Origin: Planctomycetota bacterium | GTDB lineage: Bacteria; Planctomycetota; Phycisphaerae; WQYP01 | Length of the DNA: 40,746 nt | Direction of reading: 5' to 3' | NCBI GenBank assembly: GCA_021805985.1 | Contig: JAJZDN010000033.1 | Location: 1 to 40,746 of the forward strand | In this document: positions 33,109 through 40,735 of the stretch, one piece after another | Layout of the letters: each line of letters begins with the position of its first letter | Position numbering within the stretch: the stretch's first letter is position 1 | Notes under the pieces: model-generated | Databases searched by the model: none | Told to the model about the DNA's origin: nothing | Seen by the model: the letters and a program-made list of their open reading frames with translations, nothing else | Position numbers and translations under genes: made by a program

Positions 33109-33987
33109 CTAACGGCACGCAGCCAATTCGGTTAACTGACTTTCAACATCTTTGGGAGCTCTTCCACTGGAGGTCAAAAACAGCCTGACCAATTCATCCA
33201 TGGATTTAAACCCATGATGCGGATATTCCAGCACCAGCACATTGGCACCCAGATATTCAATACCTTCCTGCACGGCCTGCCGACACGTTCCGACGATGGC
33301 TCGCAAATTCTCACACCGATTCGCCAGACACGCCGCCCGCGCCGCCGATGGCACAAACAGCACCGCCAGTCGCGTCTGCCCGCCCGCAAATTCTTTGGCT
33401 ATCGCCCGAATAACTGCCGGTAGTTGCTGATTGGCCGATGTGCGCACATCCGCCACCGCTTTGCCGCGCCCTTGTTCAATGGCCCGTGCCGCCGATGGGC
33501 AATGGCCCTGCATCCAGTAAATCCAGGATGCTACGGGGGCGGCCTGAGGTGCCGCAGAAACTTTCTGCATTTGCAGTCCGCGCTGCTTGACCAGGTCCAT
33601 GGCCAGCGGTGAGAGCCGCGCCCCAGGTGCCAGATAAATGGTTCCCTCCAGCCCCGCGAGCTTGGACGCAGTAATGACGCCGTGGAGCACAGGACCACCC
33701 GCCGCGGCGGCCTCACTTGGCACGGCTGCGGCCGAAATAGATGGGCCTTGCGCCGCAACCTGAATCGCGGCGGCGGCATCTTCCACAAAGCCGTTGGGTG
33801 CGGCATTTGCCGCCGGAGTATGCGATGATCGCATATTCGCCAGTTCCGGAAACTTGGAATAATCACCGGTGCATATACCCATGGGCGCGTGAACCGCAGC
33901 GGGTGAAGAGGCAGTATCAGCCTTGCGGCTTAGTACTTCCAGCACCGCATCGGTGATTGCTTTAATAAGTTCCGGACTTGCGTCCAC
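33109..33987 (-). CDS. BMC-associated protein of unknown function with encapsulation-like helix
   Basis: A 292-residue protein starting at GTG 33987 (AGGAG upstream). Residues 1-22 (ELIKAITDAVLEVLSRK) form an amphipathic helix like that of the neighbouring dehydrogenase, followed by an Ala/Pro-rich linker. A short module (LHGVITASKLAGLEGTIYLA, then LSPLAMDLVKQRGLQM) resembles the 'ITPxAxDxAxxxG' segment found at the ends of several BMC accessory enzymes. The C-terminal half (about 155-290) has alternating strands and helices, perhaps a Rossmann-like domain, with no clear catalytic motif. Its place between aldehyde dehydrogenase and aldolase suggests a luminal role. Confidence 0.75.
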   Translation of the reverse strand: MDASPELIKAITDAVLEVLSRKADTASSPAAVHAPMGICTGDYSKFPELANMRSSHTPAANAAPNGFVEDAAAAIQVAAQGPSISAAAVPSEAAAAGGPVLHGVITASKLAGLEGTIYLAPGARLSPLAMDLVKQRGLQMQKVSAAPQAAPVASWIYWMQGHCPSAARAIEQGRGKAVADVRTSANQQLPAVIRAIAKEFAGGQTRLAVLFVPSAARAACLANRCENLRAIVGTCRQAVQEGIEYLGANVLVLEYPHHGFKSMDELVRLFLTSSGRAPKDVESQLTELAACR

Positions 33988-34035
33988 AATTAACTCCTGA
34001 TGCCCATATAGGTTCCGGCACCACCAAAATAATAC

Positions 34036-35436
34036 TTACACCACATGCAGCGAACCGCTGATGGCCATGCGCCGGAAGCGAGTAAACGTCAGCGGATTGG
34101 TCACACCTTCGCCCGTCGGTGTGGCGATCGTGTAACTGGGATAACCTTCTCCCTGTATGCCCAACGCTGCAGTGCTGGGACCATTGACCGCAAACAGTGT
34201 CGTATTCATCACTCGGCCCATACGCGTAATATTTGCCAGATTATTGGAGTGAATAATTCCCGTATGCCCAAAGCCGTGCTCATACTTCACGGCCAATTCC
34301 AAAGCATGTTCAAAATTGCGCGCCCGTACAAAAGGTACAAACGGCATCATCTGTTCTTCCGGCACAAATGGATTGCGCTCATCGGTTTCACCGAACAGCA
34401 ATTCCACGTTCTCACCACAATGGGTTCCGGCGGCCTGTGCCAGAACCGAACAATTTTTACCCACCAGTTCCTTGTTGACCGCGTAATGGTCGTCTTTCCA
34501 ACTGAAGGCTTTTTTTGTGAGCTGATCAATCTGTTCTTTATTTAGCCGCAGTGCACCGGCCCGACTCATCGCGTCCATCATCTTGTCAAAGACGCTTTCT
34601 ACAACGAACACTTCTTTTTCACCGATGCACAACAAATTGTTATCAAAACCTGCACCGGTAATGATGGAGCGTGCCGCACGATCCAGATCAGCCGATTCAT
34701 CAATAACCACCGGCGGATTTCCCGGCCCACCCACCACCGCCCGCTTTTTCTGAGCCATCGCCGCTCGTGCCACCGCCGGCCCGCCGGTAATTACCAGCAG
34801 GGCCACATCCGGATGTTCAAAAAGTGCATTGGCGGATTCTAATGTCGGCGGCTCAATAACGCATATCAAATTGTCAATGCCATACGTTTCCGCGATATGC
34901 CGATTGTAGGTGCGCACCGCTTCCGCTGCACAGCGATGGCCAGAGGGATGGGCATTGGCGACTAACGCATTGCCCGCAGCAATCATGCTAATGGCATTGG
35001 CGCTAAGTGTCGGTATCGAATGCGTTACCGGCGTCACCACACCGATCACGCCCCATGGTGCCATTTCATCCAGTGATATGCCGTTATCCCCGCTATGGGC
35101 GGCGGTGCGGATAAACTCCACACCCGGTACGCTGGTGAGCAAATGGAGTTTGGCTATTTTATGATCCAGGCGGCCCACTTTGGTTTCATCCAGTTCCATG
35201 CGGCCCCAAGCGTCGGCATTTTGCACGGCGATTTTCTTGATCAGCTTGCAGATGCCGTCGCGGACGGCCATCCCCGCTTTAGCCAGTTGCTTTTGCGCCT
35301 GGGTCGCCGCCTCAACCGCATCACCGGCCGTTTTGAATATGCCATTGGCACCGCTGGAAGTTTTTACAGCACCGGTTGTGCCCAAACGCTGCAAAACTTC
35401 ACGAACCACAGATTCAACAAGTGCGGATTGATCCAT
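34036..35436 (-). CDS. CoA-acylating aldehyde dehydrogenase (PduP-like)
   Basis: A 466-residue aldehyde dehydrogenase that converts an aldehyde, NAD and CoA to acyl-CoA; in this locus lactaldehyde is the expected substrate. The N-terminal amphipathic helix (ALVESVVREVLQRLG) and linker are the encapsulation peptide seen in PduP/EutE. The core shows APWGVIGVVTPVTHSIPT, catalytic Cys near residue 269 (GFDNNLLCIGEKEVFVV) and PEEQMMPFVPFVRARNFEHA. It lies between a shell protein and the unknown BMC protein. The length matches the family. Confidence 0.92.
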   Translation of the reverse strand: MDQSALVESVVREVLQRLGTTGAVKTSSGANGIFKTAGDAVEAATQAQKQLAKAGMAVRDGICKLIKKIAVQNADAWGRMELDETKVGRLDHKIAKLHLLTSVPGVEFIRTAAHSGDNGISLDEMAPWGVIGVVTPVTHSIPTLSANAISMIAAGNALVANAHPSGHRCAAEAVRTYNRHIAETYGIDNLICVIEPPTLESANALFEHPDVALLVITGGPAVARAAMAQKKRAVVGGPGNPPVVIDESADLDRAARSIITGAGFDNNLLCIGEKEVFVVESVFDKMMDAMSRAGALRLNKEQIDQLTKKAFSWKDDHYAVNKELVGKNCSVLAQAAGTHCGENVELLFGETDERNPFVPEEQMMPFVPFVRARNFEHALELAVKYEHGFGHTGIIHSNNLANITRMGRVMNTTLFAVNGPSTAALGIQGEGYPSYTIATPTGEGVTNPLTFTRFRRMAISGSLHVV

Positions 35437-35493
35437 AAATATCCAAACCCCATAAACGGGATTTTCCTCTAATCACGACAGACTACGTCTGAT

Positions 35494-35590
35494 CTCAAAT
35501 TTCAAATCTTAAATTTAAAAACTGAAATCCTGGAGGCCGCATTCCCAGCATCTGAAAATCTCAAATCTGAAATTTCAAATTTGAAATCTC
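35494..35590. repeat. A/T-rich palindromic repeat element in the BMC operon
   Basis: Repeated CAAATTT, CAAATCT and TGAAAT words on both strands (CTCAAATTTCAAATCTTAAA on the left, CTCAAATCTGAAATTTCAAA and TTTGAAATCTC on the right) fill the gap between the aldehyde dehydrogenase and a shell protein gene. No gene is present. Confidence 0.65.
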
Positions 35591-35602
35591 GGGTGCGGCG
35601 CA

Positions 35603-35866
35603 TCAAACCTTCACGGTCTCTTCATGCGGACGGGCAATCACGGATGTTGCCGCGATCTGACCCAGCTTGCTTCCGGCGGCCGCACCGGCTTCCACCGCAG
35701 CTTTTACCGCTGACACGTCACCGGTAAAAGTAATGGCCACCAGACCGTTGCCTACACGATGCTGCCCTACATACTGCACATTGGCGGCCTTGAGTGCGGC
35801 ATCCGCTGCCTCGATGGCGGCAATAAGGCCCTTGGCTTCAATCATGCCGATTGCTTGTTGTGACAT
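35603..35866 (-). CDS. BMC-H shell protein (pore loop VGNG)
   Basis: An 87-residue single BMC domain: AIGMIEAKGLIAAIEAADAALKAANV, pore segment HRVGNGLVAITFTGDV, and SVIARPHEETVKV. Such proteins form hexamers tiling the facets of the compartment. ATG 35866 follows AGGAG seven bases upstream; the frame open to 35950 is not part of the domain. It lies 20 bases downstream of the kinase gene. Confidence 0.95.
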   Translation of the reverse strand: MSQQAIGMIEAKGLIAAIEAADAALKAANVQYVGQHRVGNGLVAITFTGDVSAVKAAVEAGAAAGSKLGQIAATSVIARPHEETVKV

Positions 35867-35886
35867 TGTTGTACTCCTAAAAAAAA

Positions 35887-37107
35887 CTATGATCCATGAA
35901 CCGACGCGACCCGCGGTCGCGGCTTGTGTTCGTTGCTTTGCAAGGCCCAAACAGTTTGCCGGGCCACAATAAGTTCTTCATTCGTCGGCAGTATCCAGAT
36001 CTGCACTTTGCTCTCGGGGGCGTCTATGCGGTACTCGCCTTTTGCCTGATGATTTTTCTCTTTATCCAGCACAATGCCCGCGTATTGCATGTCTGAAATA
36101 ATCCGTTCGCGAATGTTCACCGCGTTCTGACCGATGCCGCCGGTAAATACCACCGCGTCCGCTCCGTTAAGCACCGCCAGATATGAGCCGATATATTGCC
36201 GCACTGATTCTACAAAAATATCTAATGCCAGTTGCGCCTGTTTGTTCCCCTGCGCGGCGGCCTGTTCCACGTCGCGGCAATCCGAACTGACTCCGCTGAC
36301 TCCCAGCAATCCGCCCTCTTTCCCGAGCTTCTTCCAAATTTCGTCCAGCTTCAGGCCGGCCTGCAACAACTTCAGCAACGCAAACGTATCAAAATCACCA
36401 CAGCGAGACGCCTGCGGCAGGCCGCTTTGCGCTGTCATGCCAAAACTGTTGGCCACACTCTTGCCATCAAGCGTGGCATTCACACTGCTTGACCCGCCCA
36501 GATGCACGGAAATAATTTTCCGCGCCTGCCGATTTAATTCCTCCATGCGCGTGGCGATGTAGCGGTGCGATGCGCCATGGAATCCGTACCGGCGGATTCC
36601 CAGTTTCTCTGTCCACTCATAGGGAATCGCATACGCCTGCCGATGCAACGGAATGCTCTGGTGAAACGCCGTTTCAAACGCCGCCACCTGCGGAATATCT
36701 GGTAGTCGCCGGGCAAACGCCCGCATCGCTGCAATGTAGGGTGGATTGTGGGCTGGGGCTACATCGGCAAACTGCTGCATAACATTCAGGACATGCTCAT
36801 CCACCTGTACCACTTCCAGTGGGCCGCCGTGTACCGCCTTGAACCCGATGGCTTGAACGTCTTCCATTTTTTCAATCACACCGGCCCGCACCAGTTCATG
36901 CAGGTGCAGTTCGATCGCAGCGCCATGATCAGACAACTGGGCGCTACCCGTGAGTTTGGGTTTGCCGGTCGGCGTAAAAGTCCACGCACTTTCCGACAGG
37001 CCAATGCGATCGGCAGCGCCTTCCGCCAGAACGCGCTCGCCCGCGGCCATATCAAAGAGCTTGTACTTAAAGCTCGTCGAGCCCAGATTGGCAACCAGAA
37101 CAATCAT
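35887..37107 (-). CDS. ackA: Acetate kinase family protein with altered active-site residues
   Basis: A 406-residue member of the acetate/propionate kinase family, expected to make ATP from an acyl-phosphate (here perhaps lactoyl-phosphate). Conserved: VLVANLGSTSFKYKLF, AHNPP (His120), GFHGASH, HLGG, Arg235 and PTNEEL. Altered relative to the well-studied Methanosarcina enzyme: Lys90 where Arg91 is expected (FKAVHGG), Glu145 for Asp148 (FETAFHQ), and HLGGSSS instead of HLGNGSS; the DTSMGFTPLEGL segment is also replaced. These are positions shown to matter for catalysis or nucleotide binding, so specificity or activity may differ. ATG 37107 is preferred over TTG 37119. Confidence 0.88.
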   Translation of the reverse strand: MIVLVANLGSTSFKYKLFDMAAGERVLAEGAADRIGLSESAWTFTPTGKPKLTGSAQLSDHGAAIELHLHELVRAGVIEKMEDVQAIGFKAVHGGPLEVVQVDEHVLNVMQQFADVAPAHNPPYIAAMRAFARRLPDIPQVAAFETAFHQSIPLHRQAYAIPYEWTEKLGIRRYGFHGASHRYIATRMEELNRQARKIISVHLGGSSSVNATLDGKSVANSFGMTAQSGLPQASRCGDFDTFALLKLLQAGLKLDEIWKKLGKEGGLLGVSGVSSDCRDVEQAAAQGNKQAQLALDIFVESVRQYIGSYLAVLNGADAVVFTGGIGQNAVNIRERIISDMQYAGIVLDKEKNHQAKGEYRIDAPESKVQIWILPTNEELIVARQTVWALQSNEHKPRPRVASVHGS

Positions 37108-37154
37108 CAGAAATCCCAAACAACACTATCAGGGCGAACGCTTCATCGCATCAC

Positions 37155-37228
37155 AGAGCACCGTGGTGATAACCCGGTGGTTAGCTCGCGATACTGGATC
37201 AACCACCGGATTAATGATCCGGTGCTCT
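37155..37228. repeat. Large two-part hairpin in the BMC operon
   Basis: AGAGCACCG (37155-37163) pairs with CGGTGCTCT (37220-37228), and inside it GGTGGTT (37176-37182) pairs with AACCACC (37201-37207). It occupies the gap between a shell gene and the kinase gene. There is no T-run, so it is more likely an mRNA-stabilising or REP-like element than a terminator. Confidence 0.75.
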
Positions 37229-37240
37229 AAACTTCGCGCG

Positions 37241-37504
37241 TCAGAAGTTTTCCATTAAGCCTTCGGTGGGCCTGGCGATCACATGCGATGCGATAAGTTC
37301 CCCGGTCTTCTGCGCCGCTGCTGCCCCGGCTTCTACCGCCGCCTTGACGGAACCGACATCGCCTTTGACGATCACCGTCACGTAGGCGCCGCCGATCTGA
37401 ATGCTTTTCACCAGCGATACATTCGCTGCCTTGAGCATGGCATCCGTGGCTTCCACGATGCCGGTCTGACCCTTTGTTTCAATTAATCCAAGTGCATGTG
37501 CCAT
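37241..37504 (-). CDS. BMC-H shell protein (pore loop IGGAY)
   Basis: An 87-residue BMC domain: [63 protein letters not shown]. The pore segment lacks the usual GSG and has a Tyr next to it, which could narrow the pore. AGGAG is nine bases before ATG 37504. It is a paralogue of the other two shell genes. Confidence 0.95.
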   Translation of the reverse strand: MAHALGLIETKGQTGIVEATDAMLKAANVSLVKSIQIGGAYVTVIVKGDVGSVKAAVEAGAAAAQKTGELIASHVIARPTEGLMENF

Positions 37505-37636
37505 AATATTGGCTCCTAAAAAAGTTTTGTCTTAACCTGTAACAATCCACGGGCAATGGTGCTTGACCCGAGCTGGGTTCAATGCTCCAGACTCTGGGGC
37601 GGGCGGGCCATGCCTGTTGCGCCATTGCCGGCAGCG

Positions 37637-37945
37637 TCACTTCTTTGCCGGAACGCCTGCCGCCGCTGCAGTCTTGCTCTTGGGCAATACATTGGCCAAA
37701 TCTTCATGCGGGCGGGCAATCACATGCACCGCCAGCACTTCGCCGATTTTGCCGGCGGCTTCCGCCGCAGCGTCCACCGCGGACTTTACCGCCCCGACAT
37801 CACCAGTAATAAACGTGGTGACGATACCAGAACCAATTTTGTCCCAGCCGATCATCTGTACGCTGGCGGACTTAAGGGCCGCATCGCTGGCTTCAATCAG
37901 CGATACCAATCCGCGGGTTTCAATCATGCCTAATGCCTGTGCCAT
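37637..37945 (-). CDS. BMC-H shell protein (pore loop IGSG) with short tail
   Basis: A 102-residue BMC domain: [56 protein letters not shown], then an Ala/Lys tail ([15 protein letters not shown]) of about 20 residues. The KIGSG pore motif is the classic PduA type, suited to small polar substrates. AGGAG precedes ATG 37945. It follows pduL by 46 bases. Confidence 0.95.
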   Translation of the reverse strand: MAQALGMIETRGLVSLIEASDAALKSASVQMIGWDKIGSGIVTTFITGDVGAVKSAVDAAAEAAGKIGEVLAVHVIARPHEDLANVLPKSKTAAAAGVPAKK

Positions 37946-37991
37946 AAAAACTCCTAAAAAAAGTCGACCTGTATTGCCACCGCCGGTCGTG

Positions 37992-38687
37992 TCAGCGGAT
38001 CAATTCAATTCGCGTGGCTGATTCCAGATCACACGCGTTACCTTCATCAGTATCAATGTGTACTTCTAATCGCACCTTGGGATGCTCACGCACACGCAGG
38101 TTATCAAACACCACCCCGCATGGCCCTGCAACCGCCAACTTCATCATGTCGCCATCTTTAACGCTGTAATGCGCCATATCTGCTTTGTTCATGTGAACGT
38201 GCCGCATCGCCCGGATGACGCCGTTTTTCATGTTAAACGCGCCATGAGGTCCCACCACTACCATCCCTGGCGTATCATGATGATCACCGCTGGTTCGCAG
38301 TGGCAAATCGATGCCCATAAATATGCCGTCGGTGTAGCTAAGTTCAATTTGCGTATAGTTGCGGATCGGCCCCAAAATGCGAACACTGGGAATCATGCGG
38401 TTACGTGGGCCGATGATATTGACCAGTTGCTCGCTGGCAAATTCGCCTTCCTGGTATAAGTCTTTGAGTTTTGTTAATTTGGATCCCGGCCCGAAAAGAA
38501 CGTCTAAAGCTTCCTGGGAAACGTGCATGTGCCGCGCGGAAACATTTACTACCAACGGGTTGGGGCCGCCGTTGTGGCTCGCCGGCTTAATCACCCGGCC
38601 TTCGCCCGCCAACCGCTGCCGCAAAGACTCGCGGACAAGGTTTTCGACCGTTTTGCGATCCAAAACTGCGGAACCAGATTCAGCCAT
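37992..38687 (-). CDS. pduL: Phosphate propanoyltransferase (PduL-type)
   Basis: A 231-residue acyltransferase that converts acyl-CoA and phosphate to acyl-phosphate and CoA, recycling CoA inside the compartment. An N-terminal amphipathic helix ([15 protein letters not shown]) followed by a linker is the encapsulation peptide. Zinc-site motifs are ARHMHVS (His53, His55) and RHVHMN, in the two beta-barrel halves; [12 protein letters not shown] is also typical. ATG 38687 is chosen because AGGAGG is seven bases upstream; ATG 38693 is only one base from it. It is the first gene of the BMC run. Confidence 0.95.
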   Translation of the reverse strand: MAESGSAVLDRKTVENLVRESLRQRLAGEGRVIKPASHNGGPNPLVVNVSARHMHVSQEALDVLFGPGSKLTKLKDLYQEGEFASEQLVNIIGPRNRMIPSVRILGPIRNYTQIELSYTDGIFMGIDLPLRTSGDHHDTPGMVVVGPHGAFNMKNGVIRAMRHVHMNKADMAHYSVKDGDMMKLAVAGPCGVVFDNLRVREHPKVRLEVHIDTDEGNACDLESATRIELIR

Positions 38688-38727
38688 AATCATGCCTCCT
38701 GAAGCCATCATCGGCAAGTTATGGAAG

Positions 38728-38768
38728 ATTCTAAAACAATTTGGAAGGTTCTGCAAGCAAAATTCCAA
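38728..38768 (-). promoter_or_regulatory. Candidate BMC operon promoter with inverted repeat
   Basis: On the minus strand TTGCAG (38756-38751), a 17-base spacer and TAGAAT (38733-38728) resemble a sigma-70 promoter. TTGGAA-N16-TTCCAA (38741-38768) overlaps the -35 and spacer and could be a regulator site. A/T-rich TTTATAAAT repeats lie just upstream (38771-38788). The start codon of pduL is about 40 bases downstream. Confidence 0.6.
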
Positions 38769-38899
38769 CGGTTTATAAATTTATAAATACGAAATTTTCC
38801 GTCCCTCACAAAGCCGCCGGCTTCGCCGGTGGTGCCCCGCGAGAGTGCAGCGCCGATCGGGAAATTATGTTGCTACCATTCCTGCGTTAAAACCTTGAT

Positions 38900-39475
38900 T
38901 TACAACAAAAACGGAATAATCCCACTCCGGACTTTTTGGCGATACGCCGGATAAGCTTCCGGAAATTGCCCCTGCATGAGTTTTTCTTCCTGCTGGGATT
39001 TTATCCAAAGTGCTACGATAAGCGATGCCATAAGTATCACGCTGCCGACTGTCGGCCAGGACGCTATGAACGTTCCCAGAAATGCCAGCACCAAACCCGT
39101 GTAAATCGGATGCCGCACCATTTTATATGGCCCGTTGCAAATTAACTCGTGATCCTGTTTCACTGTGGCAATTCCGCTCCAATTCCGGCCCAGAATCGTT
39201 CGCGCCCAAATGGCAAACGCAAAGCCGCCGGCGCACAGAATCATCCCCACCGCCCGCTGGATTGATGACGCCGGTAACAGAACTATTCTTCCCTCAGACC
39301 AATGGGTGGAAATGATCGCCGCAATAATCAGCGGCCACGCGTATGCCAAACGGCTCAAAAAAGGTTGGCGATAGACTGATTTTTTGTTATTAAAAGCCTT
39401 GGCCAACCAATAAAGCCAGAACATCAGCCACACAGCTTGAAGAATATGCACCGTTACAGCATGATTGATGACCAT
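38900..39475 (-). CDS. Isoprenylcysteine carboxyl methyltransferase (ICMT)-like membrane protein
   Basis: A roughly 191-residue membrane protein with four to five helices. The C-terminal CNGPYKMVRHPIYTGLVLAFLG with later EEKLMQGQFPEAYPAYRQKV is the SAM-binding pattern of ICMT/PEMT-type methyltransferases (RHPxY...EE). In bacteria the substrates are usually lipids or other membrane molecules and are rarely known. The start is uncertain: ATG 39475 (MVINHAV) gives a helix-first protein; ATG 39496 and 39538 are also in frame, and none has a strong ribosome site. Confidence 0.85.
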   Translation of the reverse strand: MVINHAVTVHILQAVWLMFWLYWLAKAFNNKKSVYRQPFLSRLAYAWPLIIAAIISTHWSEGRIVLLPASSIQRAVGMILCAGGFAFAIWARTILGRNWSGIATVKQDHELICNGPYKMVRHPIYTGLVLAFLGTFIASWPTVGSVILMASLIVALWIKSQQEEKLMQGQFPEAYPAYRQKVRSGIIPFLL

Positions 39476-39574
39476 AGCGCAGATATTACCACGCATTGCA
39501 GTATATTCCCAAGTGGCCACGCATAAAGTGTTGTGCATACATCGATAATTTTACATACGATGCAACAGGACAGA

Positions 39575-39595
39575 ACCGCGGATTACGCGGATCGC
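39575..39595 (+). repeat. Copy of the CGCGGAT repeat family
   Basis: Two NNCGCGGAT units, matching 17002-17020 except one base, in the gap between rplI and the ICMT-like gene. It shows the family is dispersed in this genome. Confidence 0.7.
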
Positions 39596-39643
39596 CAAAG
39601 ACAGTTTGTCGCCTGCGCGCTAAATCGTCGCCGTTCTGGCTTA

Positions 39644-40174
39644 TTAGGCCGAAGCCGGCTCATCGGCGTCGGCGGACGGCGCTGCTGACGGCGATTCCTC
39701 GGATGCAACTGCGGGCTGGCCTTCGGCTGATTTTTCGCGAACAACCCAAATCTTGATTTGGCATTTCAGGTCGCCGGCCAATTGCACGGGAACCTGGAAG
39801 GTGTCGATGCGGCGTAATGGCTCATCCAGTCGCACGTCCTCGGCTTGTACTGCGTGTCCGAGCTTCTGAAGTTCCTCGGCAATATCGCGACGGGAAACGG
39901 AGCCGAAAAGATGGCCTTCTTCATTGGATGCGCGGGCAATGGTGATTTCCAAACCTTCCATTGCCAGAACCAGTTTTTCCTTCTGTTCGCGCAACAGCTT
40001 GAGCTTGGCTTCGTATTCTTTACGAGCCGCTTCATAGCGCTTGACGTTGCCATCGGTTGGGGCCACCGCAAGGTTGTGGGGCAACAGATAGTTGCGGGCA
40101 TAGCCATCGCGGACGTCCACGACTTCGCCAACGGTTCCGATGTTGTTAATGGTGTCGGTTAATAAAACTTTCAT
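39644..40174 (-). CDS. rplI: 50S ribosomal protein L9
   Basis: A 176-residue L9. The N-terminal domain MKVLLTDTINNIGTVGEVVD with GYARNYLLPHNLA is the signature that binds 23S rRNA; a long connecting helix (KEYEAKLKLLREQKEKL) and the C-terminal domain (LFGSVSRRDIAEEL) follow. The last about 28 residues are an acidic Ala/Ser-rich extension not found in the 150-residue E. coli protein. GAGGT is six bases before ATG 40174. It follows ssb by 60 bases, part of the usual rpsF-ssb-rplI grouping, although rpsR is not between them. Confidence 0.97.
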   Translation of the reverse strand: MKVLLTDTINNIGTVGEVVDVRDGYARNYLLPHNLAVAPTDGNVKRYEAARKEYEAKLKLLREQKEKLVLAMEGLEITIARASNEEGHLFGSVSRRDIAEELQKLGHAVQAEDVRLDEPLRRIDTFQVPVQLAGDLKCQIKIWVVREKSAEGQPAVASEESPSAAPSADADEPASA

Positions 40175-40234
40175 AGTGTACCTCGGTATTTTAAATTTTT
40201 CTAACTTCTTGCAATTCCAAAATTATCTCTGCGA

Positions 40235-40735
40235 TCAAAATGGGATGTCATCATCCCGAATAGGCGGTGCATCGACTTCCGGCGGCGGCTCTTCATTGGG
40301 GGCGGGCCGGGCCGGTGCGGTGCGAGCCGCCGGGCGATAGGCGGGCCTGGCCGCCGGGGCACCTGATTCATCTTCCGGGGCGGCGGAATCACCGCCTCCG
40401 GCGGGGCGGCTGTCGATAAATTGGAACCCTTCGATGATCACCCGCATTCGGCTGCGCTTGGCACCATCCTGGGCTTCCCATTGGTCGAGCTTAAGGCGCC
40501 CCTCAATAAACACAGGTTTGCCCTTGCGGAGGTATTTAGAAAGCGTTTCCGCCTGCCGGCCATAGGAAACACAATCTACAAAGGTGACTTCTTCGCGTGG
40601 CTGACCGTCCTGGCCGTTCCAGCGGCGATTGACGGCGAGGCCCATTTCACAAACAGGCGTCTGGCTGGGGAGATAACTTAACTGCGGATCGCGCGTTAAA
40701 TTACCCATCAGAAACACTTTGTTTAAATTGGCCAT
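40235..40735 (-). CDS. ssb: Single-stranded DNA-binding protein
   Basis: A 166-residue SSB. Residues 1-107 form the OB fold (NKVFLMGNLTRDPQLSYLP, VDCVSYGRQAETLSKYLRKG, RVIIEGFQFI); the middle is a Pro/Ala/Arg-rich disordered linker; the end DDDIPF is the conserved acidic tip that recruits replication and repair proteins. CAGGAG at the window edge is the ribosome site for ATG 40735. rpsF is probably just outside the window. Confidence 0.97.
   Translation of the reverse strand: MANLNKVFLMGNLTRDPQLSYLPSQTPVCEMGLAVNRRWNGQDGQPREEVTFVDCVSYGRQAETLSKYLRKGKPVFIEGRLKLDQWEAQDGAKRSRMRVIIEGFQFIDSRPAGGGDSAAPEDESGAPAARPAYRPAARTAPARPAPNEEPPPEVDAPPIRDDDIPF

Noticed and set aside
37157-37228. Large hairpin between a shell gene and the kinase as a transcription terminator
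   Set aside because: No T-run on either side and the operon continues in the same direction.
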